Source: Clostridiales bacterium (GTDB lineage Bacteria > Bacillota > Clostridia > Lachnospirales > Cellulosilyticaceae). Taken from it: a stretch of DNA of 64,000 nt. The position numbers and the translations under genes are program-made. The stretch lies in the NCBI GenBank assembly GCA_019418225.1, contig DYCF01000005.1, positions 1 to 64,000 of the forward strand. The letters are read 5' to 3'. The notes under the pieces are model-generated. The model searched no databases and was not told where the DNA came from. It worked only from the letters and a program-made list of their open reading frames with translations. Positions 61,189-64,000 of the stretch are shown one piece after another (the first letter of the stretch is position 1; each line of letters opens with the position of its first letter).

Positions 61189-61212
61189 AAAGAGACAAGC
61201 TATTGTCTCTTT
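61189..61212 (+). repeat. Palindromic terminator, right copy
   Basis: The 24-base sequence is identical to 60994-61017 and is followed by TTTATATTTTT, so it is probably the original terminator of the YesL gene, now displaced by the element. Confidence 0.85.
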
Positions 61213-61354
61213 TTATATTTTTGTATGGACTAAAAATGTCCAATGGTATAAATAAAGCTTTTAGAGATATAATATAAAATAAAGTGATTTATTTAAAAAA
61301 CATTCATATGAATGCAGTATAATATAATTAGCATAAATGAATGAGGTGAATAAA

Positions 61355-61717
61355 ATGACATTTATATTAGATTTTATAATGCAAGTAATATTAATAATAG
61401 GTGCAATTAGTTTCTTCAATTTAATTATTGCACTTTTTAAAGTCAGAAAAGTAATGAAGATGCAAAAAGATAATCCTAATATTCAAGGAATTAGTATTGT
61501 TAATGGTGAGGTTAAGATTATTGAAAAAGGTCAAATGCCAGAAGAGGTGACAGCAGAGCCAATTAAAGATTTAGTAGTTGATCCAGTTTGTCATAAAGAA
61601 ATTAAAAAGAGTGATGCTTACCGTGTGATTAAAGATGGGGAAGAATATTTCTTCTGTTCTTGGGATTGTCGAGAAGCTTTTCTAAAAGGTGAGCACGAGC
61701 AAAAAGGAGAGGTTTAA
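61355..61717 (+). CDS. Membrane-anchored YHS/TRASH-like metal-binding protein
   Basis: This 120-residue protein has one N-terminal helix (residues 3-27) and a C-terminal YHS/TRASH-type domain: VVDPVCHKEIKKSDAYRVIK then EEYFFCSWDCREAFLKG. Cys in DPVC and the later CSWDC pattern are the usual metal ligands. Such domains bind Cu, Zn or other metals. The ATG at 61355 is 5 bases after GAGGTGA; an upstream in-frame ATG at 61337 lacks a site. It probably faces the cytoplasm. Confidence 0.75.
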   Translation: MTFILDFIMQVILIIGAISFFNLIIALFKVRKVMKMQKDNPNIQGISIVNGEVKIIEKGQMPEEVTAEPIKDLVVDPVCHKEIKKSDAYRVIKDGEEYFFCSWDCREAFLKGEHEQKGEV

Positions 61718-61761
61718 AGAAGTGTTACAAAACTAGTAAACTGGTTTTGTAACACTTCTTT
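61716..61761 (+). terminator. Terminator after the YHS-like gene
   Basis: A 21-bp stem with one G-U (61716-61736 with 61741-61761) and a TAAA loop overlaps the stop codon. The T-rich 3' arm provides the T-run. Confidence 0.88.
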
Positions 61762-61867
61762 AACTTGGTGTAAAACAATTTTATTGATGCATTTTATGCA
61801 TAAGAGAAAATATAAGTATAAACCATGATATAATAAATTATATGTTATTAGAGAGGTGATACATGTC

Positions 61868-63097
61868 ATGAAAGCGGAGATTATTGCAGTAGGAAACGAA
61901 GTTGTAACAGGTCATACTATTAATACAAATGCAGGATATATTGCAAAAGAACTTCAAACAATTGGTATTATGCCAAAATATCATACAGCTGTATGGGATG
62001 AAGTGGAAGATGTAAAAGAAGCGTTGGGAAATGCTTTAAAACGAGCAGACGTCATTATTTTAACAGGTGGGCTTGGGCCGACTAAAGATGATTTAACAAA
62101 AGAAACTGTATGTGAGTATTTAGGACAGAGACTCGTGATGCAACAAGAAGCATTAGAGACTATTGAAGCTTATTTTAAAAGCATAAAGCGTCAAATGAGC
62201 GAAAATAATAAAAAGCAAGCATTATTTCCAGAAGAGGCATATGTGCTTCCTAATCATCATGGAACGGCACCTGGCTGTATTTTAAAGCATGAAACAAGCT
62301 ATGTTGTACTTTTGCCAGGACCTCCTAAAGAAATGCAGCCAATGTTTAAAGATTATGTCATGCCCTATTTTAAAAAGATGATGACAACTTATTATGAAAC
62401 AATCGATGTAAGACTCTTTGGTATAGGGGAGAGTAGTATGGCAGAGAAAATATCAGACTTATTGGGGGAATTTGAATGGGGAACGGTAGCACCATATATT
62501 AGTGGTTATGAAGTTGTTGTGCGCATTGTAACTAAAGGTAGTACAAAAGAAAAAGCGGTAGAATTGGCAGAAAAATGTAAAAATGATATTGTAACACGTT
62601 TAGGAGAGTATGTTATCGGTTATAATGAAGATAAACTAGAAGACCAAATCTTAAAATGTTTAAAACAACATAATTTTACAGTAGCAACAGTAGAATCTTG
62701 TACAGGTGGACTTTTAGCAGGTACTTTGGTAAATTGCAGTGGTGTTTCAGCTTATTTCCAGGAAGGGATGGTAACCTATAGTAATGAAGCAAAGACGAAA
62801 TTAGTAGGTGTAAAAACAGAAACTTTAAACCGTGTAGGTGCAGTAAGTGAAGAAACTGCAAGAGAAATGGCAGAAGGGGTAAGACGTGTGACAGGAGCAG
62901 ATATTGGGCTTTCTACAACAGGTATTGCAGGACCAACAGGTGGTACAGATAAGAAGCCAGTAGGTCTTGTATATATAGGGATTGCACTGCCAGAAGAAAC
63001 TTACGTTTATGAGCTGCGTCTAAAGGGAACAAGACAGCAAGTTAGAGAAAAAACAGTACAAACGGTATTGTATGAGCTCTATAAACTTTTAAAATAA
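61868..63097 (+). CDS. cinA: CinA-family protein (nicotinamide mononucleotide deamidase/competence-damage protein)
   Basis: This 409-residue CinA has the N-terminal MoaB/COG1058 domain (MKAEIIAVGNEVVTGHTINT, then ILTGGLGPTKDDLTKE near 60-75) and the C-terminal CinA domain (VESCTGGLLAGTLVNCSGVS near 276; TTGIAGPTGGTDKKPVGLVY near 355). The C-terminal part is an NMN deamidase in the NAD salvage cycle; the N-terminal part is an ADP-ribose pyrophosphatase. The ATG at 61868 matches the family start MKAEIIAVG. cinA next to recA is common in Firmicutes. Confidence 0.95.
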   Translation: MKAEIIAVGNEVVTGHTINTNAGYIAKELQTIGIMPKYHTAVWDEVEDVKEALGNALKRADVIILTGGLGPTKDDLTKETVCEYLGQRLVMQQEALETIEAYFKSIKRQMSENNKKQALFPEEAYVLPNHHGTAPGCILKHETSYVVLLPGPPKEMQPMFKDYVMPYFKKMMTTYYETIDVRLFGIGESSMAEKISDLLGEFEWGTVAPYISGYEVVVRIVTKGSTKEKAVELAEKCKNDIVTRLGEYVIGYNEDKLEDQILKCLKQHNFTVATVESCTGGLLAGTLVNCSGVSAYFQEGMVTYSNEAKTKLVGVKTETLNRVGAVSEETAREMAEGVRRVTGADIGLSTTGIAGPTGGTDKKPVGLVYIGIALPEETYVYELRLKGTRQQVREKTVQTVLYELYKLLK

Positions 63098-63103
63098 AAG
63101 CAC

Positions 63104-63152
63104 TTGCTATTAAGAGAAAAATTAGGTATAATAGCTTCAGAACAAGTGTTCG
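63104..63152 (+). promoter_or_regulatory. recA promoter with LexA (SOS) box
   Basis: TTGCTA (63104-63109) and TATAAT (63127-63132) are 17 bases apart. AGAACAAGTGTTCG (63139-63152), just downstream, matches the Gram-positive LexA/DinR box GAAC-N4-GTTC. Its place near the transcription start fits repression. The leader of about 215 bases to the recA ATG is long and AT-rich, with no clear hairpin. Confidence 0.88.
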
Positions 63153-63357
63153 ATATAAACTTTTAATAAGGTTTTATCGAAGATTATTTTAAAAGTATCA
63201 ATTAAGCAAGATGCGTATTTTAACTCTATAGTTTATTTCTCTATAGTTTAATGAAGGATAAAATAGATAAATTACTATATTATTAAGTATAGGCAAGAAG
63301 CTTATAAAGCGTTTACAAGAACATTTTATATAAAGTACGATAAGGAGAGATAAATAA

Positions 63358-64000
63358 ATGAACGAAGAATCAAAAAAAGCATTAGATGCAGCCATTTCAC
63401 AGATACAGAAACAATTTGGTAAAGGGTCTATCATGAAGCTTGGGGAAGCTACAGATACTAATGTACAAACATTTCCTACAGGTTCATTAAGTTTAGATAT
63501 TGCCCTTGGTGTAGGTGGGCTTCCTAGAGGTAGAGTAGTAGAAATTTACGGACCAGAATCTTCAGGTAAAACAACAGTTACACTTCATATGATTGCAGAA
63601 GTGCAAAAACAAGGAGGCATTGCAGCATTCATTGATGCTGAACATGCATTAGATCCAGCATATGCACAAAAATTAGGGGTAAATATTGACGAATTATATA
63701 TTTCACAACCAGACAATGGGGAACAAGCTTTAGAAATTGCAGAAACAATGGCACGTTCAGGTGCAATTGATCTTATTATCGTCGATTCTGTAGCAGCACT
63801 TGTACCACGTGCAGAGATTGAAGGGGATATGGGAGATTCACATATGGGTCTTCAAGCAAGACTTATGTCACAAGCACTTAGAAAGTTAACAGGTGTTATT
63901 AATAAATCTAAATGTACAATCGTATTCATCAACCAGCTTCGTGAAAAAGTTGGGATTATGTTTGGAAGTAATGAAACAACTACAGGTGGACGTGCACTTA
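63358..64000 (+). CDS. recA: Recombinase RecA, N-terminal 214 residues (cut by window end)
   Basis: RecA forms filaments on single-stranded DNA and drives recombination, repair and SOS induction. The window ends after about 214 codons. Visible motifs are ALDAAISQIQKQFGKGSIMK (N-terminus), P-loop GPESSGKTT (near 65-73), IAAFIDAEHALDP (near 90), LIIVDSVAALVPRAEIEGD (Walker B, near 140) and FINQLREKVG (near 200). AAGGAGAG precedes the ATG. It should be about 350 residues when complete. Confidence 0.98.
   Translation, partial: MNEESKKALDAAISQIQKQFGKGSIMKLGEATDTNVQTFPTGSLSLDIALGVGGLPRGRVVEIYGPESSGKTTVTLHMIAEVQKQGGIAAFIDAEHALDPAYAQKLGVNIDELYISQPDNGEQALEIAETMARSGAIDLIIVDSVAALVPRAEIEGDMGDSHMGLQARLMSQALRKLTGVINKSKCTIVFINQLREKVGIMFGSNETTTGGRAL

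Overview
The window is chromosomal DNA of an AT-rich, low-GC Gram-positive anaerobe of the class Clostridia. Supporting signs are strong AAGGAGG-type ribosome binding sites, frequent GTG starts, a T-box leader, a Cheo/DinR-type LexA box at recA, an iron-sulfur two-subunit serine dehydratase, a giant fused 2-hydroxyacyl-CoA dehydratase activase, and sporulation-type genes (SpoVB-like flippase, possible BofC-like protein). The family mix suggests a Lachnospirales-like bacterium, possibly near Cellulosilyticum; that placement is inference only. No rRNA, CRISPR array, prophage or complete insertion sequence is visible. Most genes are single units or short operons ending in clear stem-loop terminators.

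Layout. 1-6.9 kb: ribH, a DUF2752 protein, an unknown acidic protein, a DbpA-type RNA helicase, an overlapping DUF6323/DUF6179 pair, a sirtuin and a YjdF-like membrane protein. 7-9.7 kb: a GNAT protein, a nonsense-interrupted helix-turn-helix remnant, tRNA-Thr, a LUD protein and a LytTR regulator. 9.8-20.4 kb: sdaAB-sdaAA, a thioredoxin-reductase-like flavoprotein behind a palindromic operator candidate, DegV, a DtxR-fold regulator that seems to have lost its metal ligands, a SpoVB/MurJ flippase, and two tandem FAD oxidoreductases. 20.5-26.8 kb: hpt, sfsA, a HAD phosphatase, a cytoplasmic parvulin, a YfcE-type phosphodiesterase, a Cys-cluster protein, ybaK, a patatin and a DedA protein.

26.9-33.4 kb is the most unusual stretch: a decayed chemoreceptor fragment, an orphan Card1/Can2-like (CARF plus DUF1887 nuclease) protein with no CRISPR nearby, an ABC-F protein whose second ATPase site is naturally degenerate and whose leader is highly structured, a rubredoxin-like mini-gene, a second YjdF-like protein and a Uup/YfmR-type ABC-F protein. 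33.6-43.9 kb: a CE2-like esterase without signal peptide, a rhomboid protease, a sodium:neurotransmitter symporter, an S1-domain protein, a coiled-coil membrane protein, a valine T-box controlling a small membrane protein plus valS, and a WYL regulator.

43.9-64 kb: a zinc-ribbon protein, the 1407-residue activase with a structured leader, a calcium-type P-ATPase convergent with an unknown protein ending in a His/Cys/Asp tail, glgB with a lysine-rich tail, a lipoprotein, argG-argH with an ARG-box-like palindrome, YesL, a 171-bp MITE-like element sitting between two copies of a palindromic terminator, a membrane-anchored YHS/TRASH-like protein, cinA, and recA (cut by the window end) with a LexA box.

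Functional themes are translation and ribosome upkeep (DbpA, two ABC-F proteins, S1, ValS, YbaK), redox and Fe-S chemistry, and metal handling. All function calls come from reading motifs; no database search was run.
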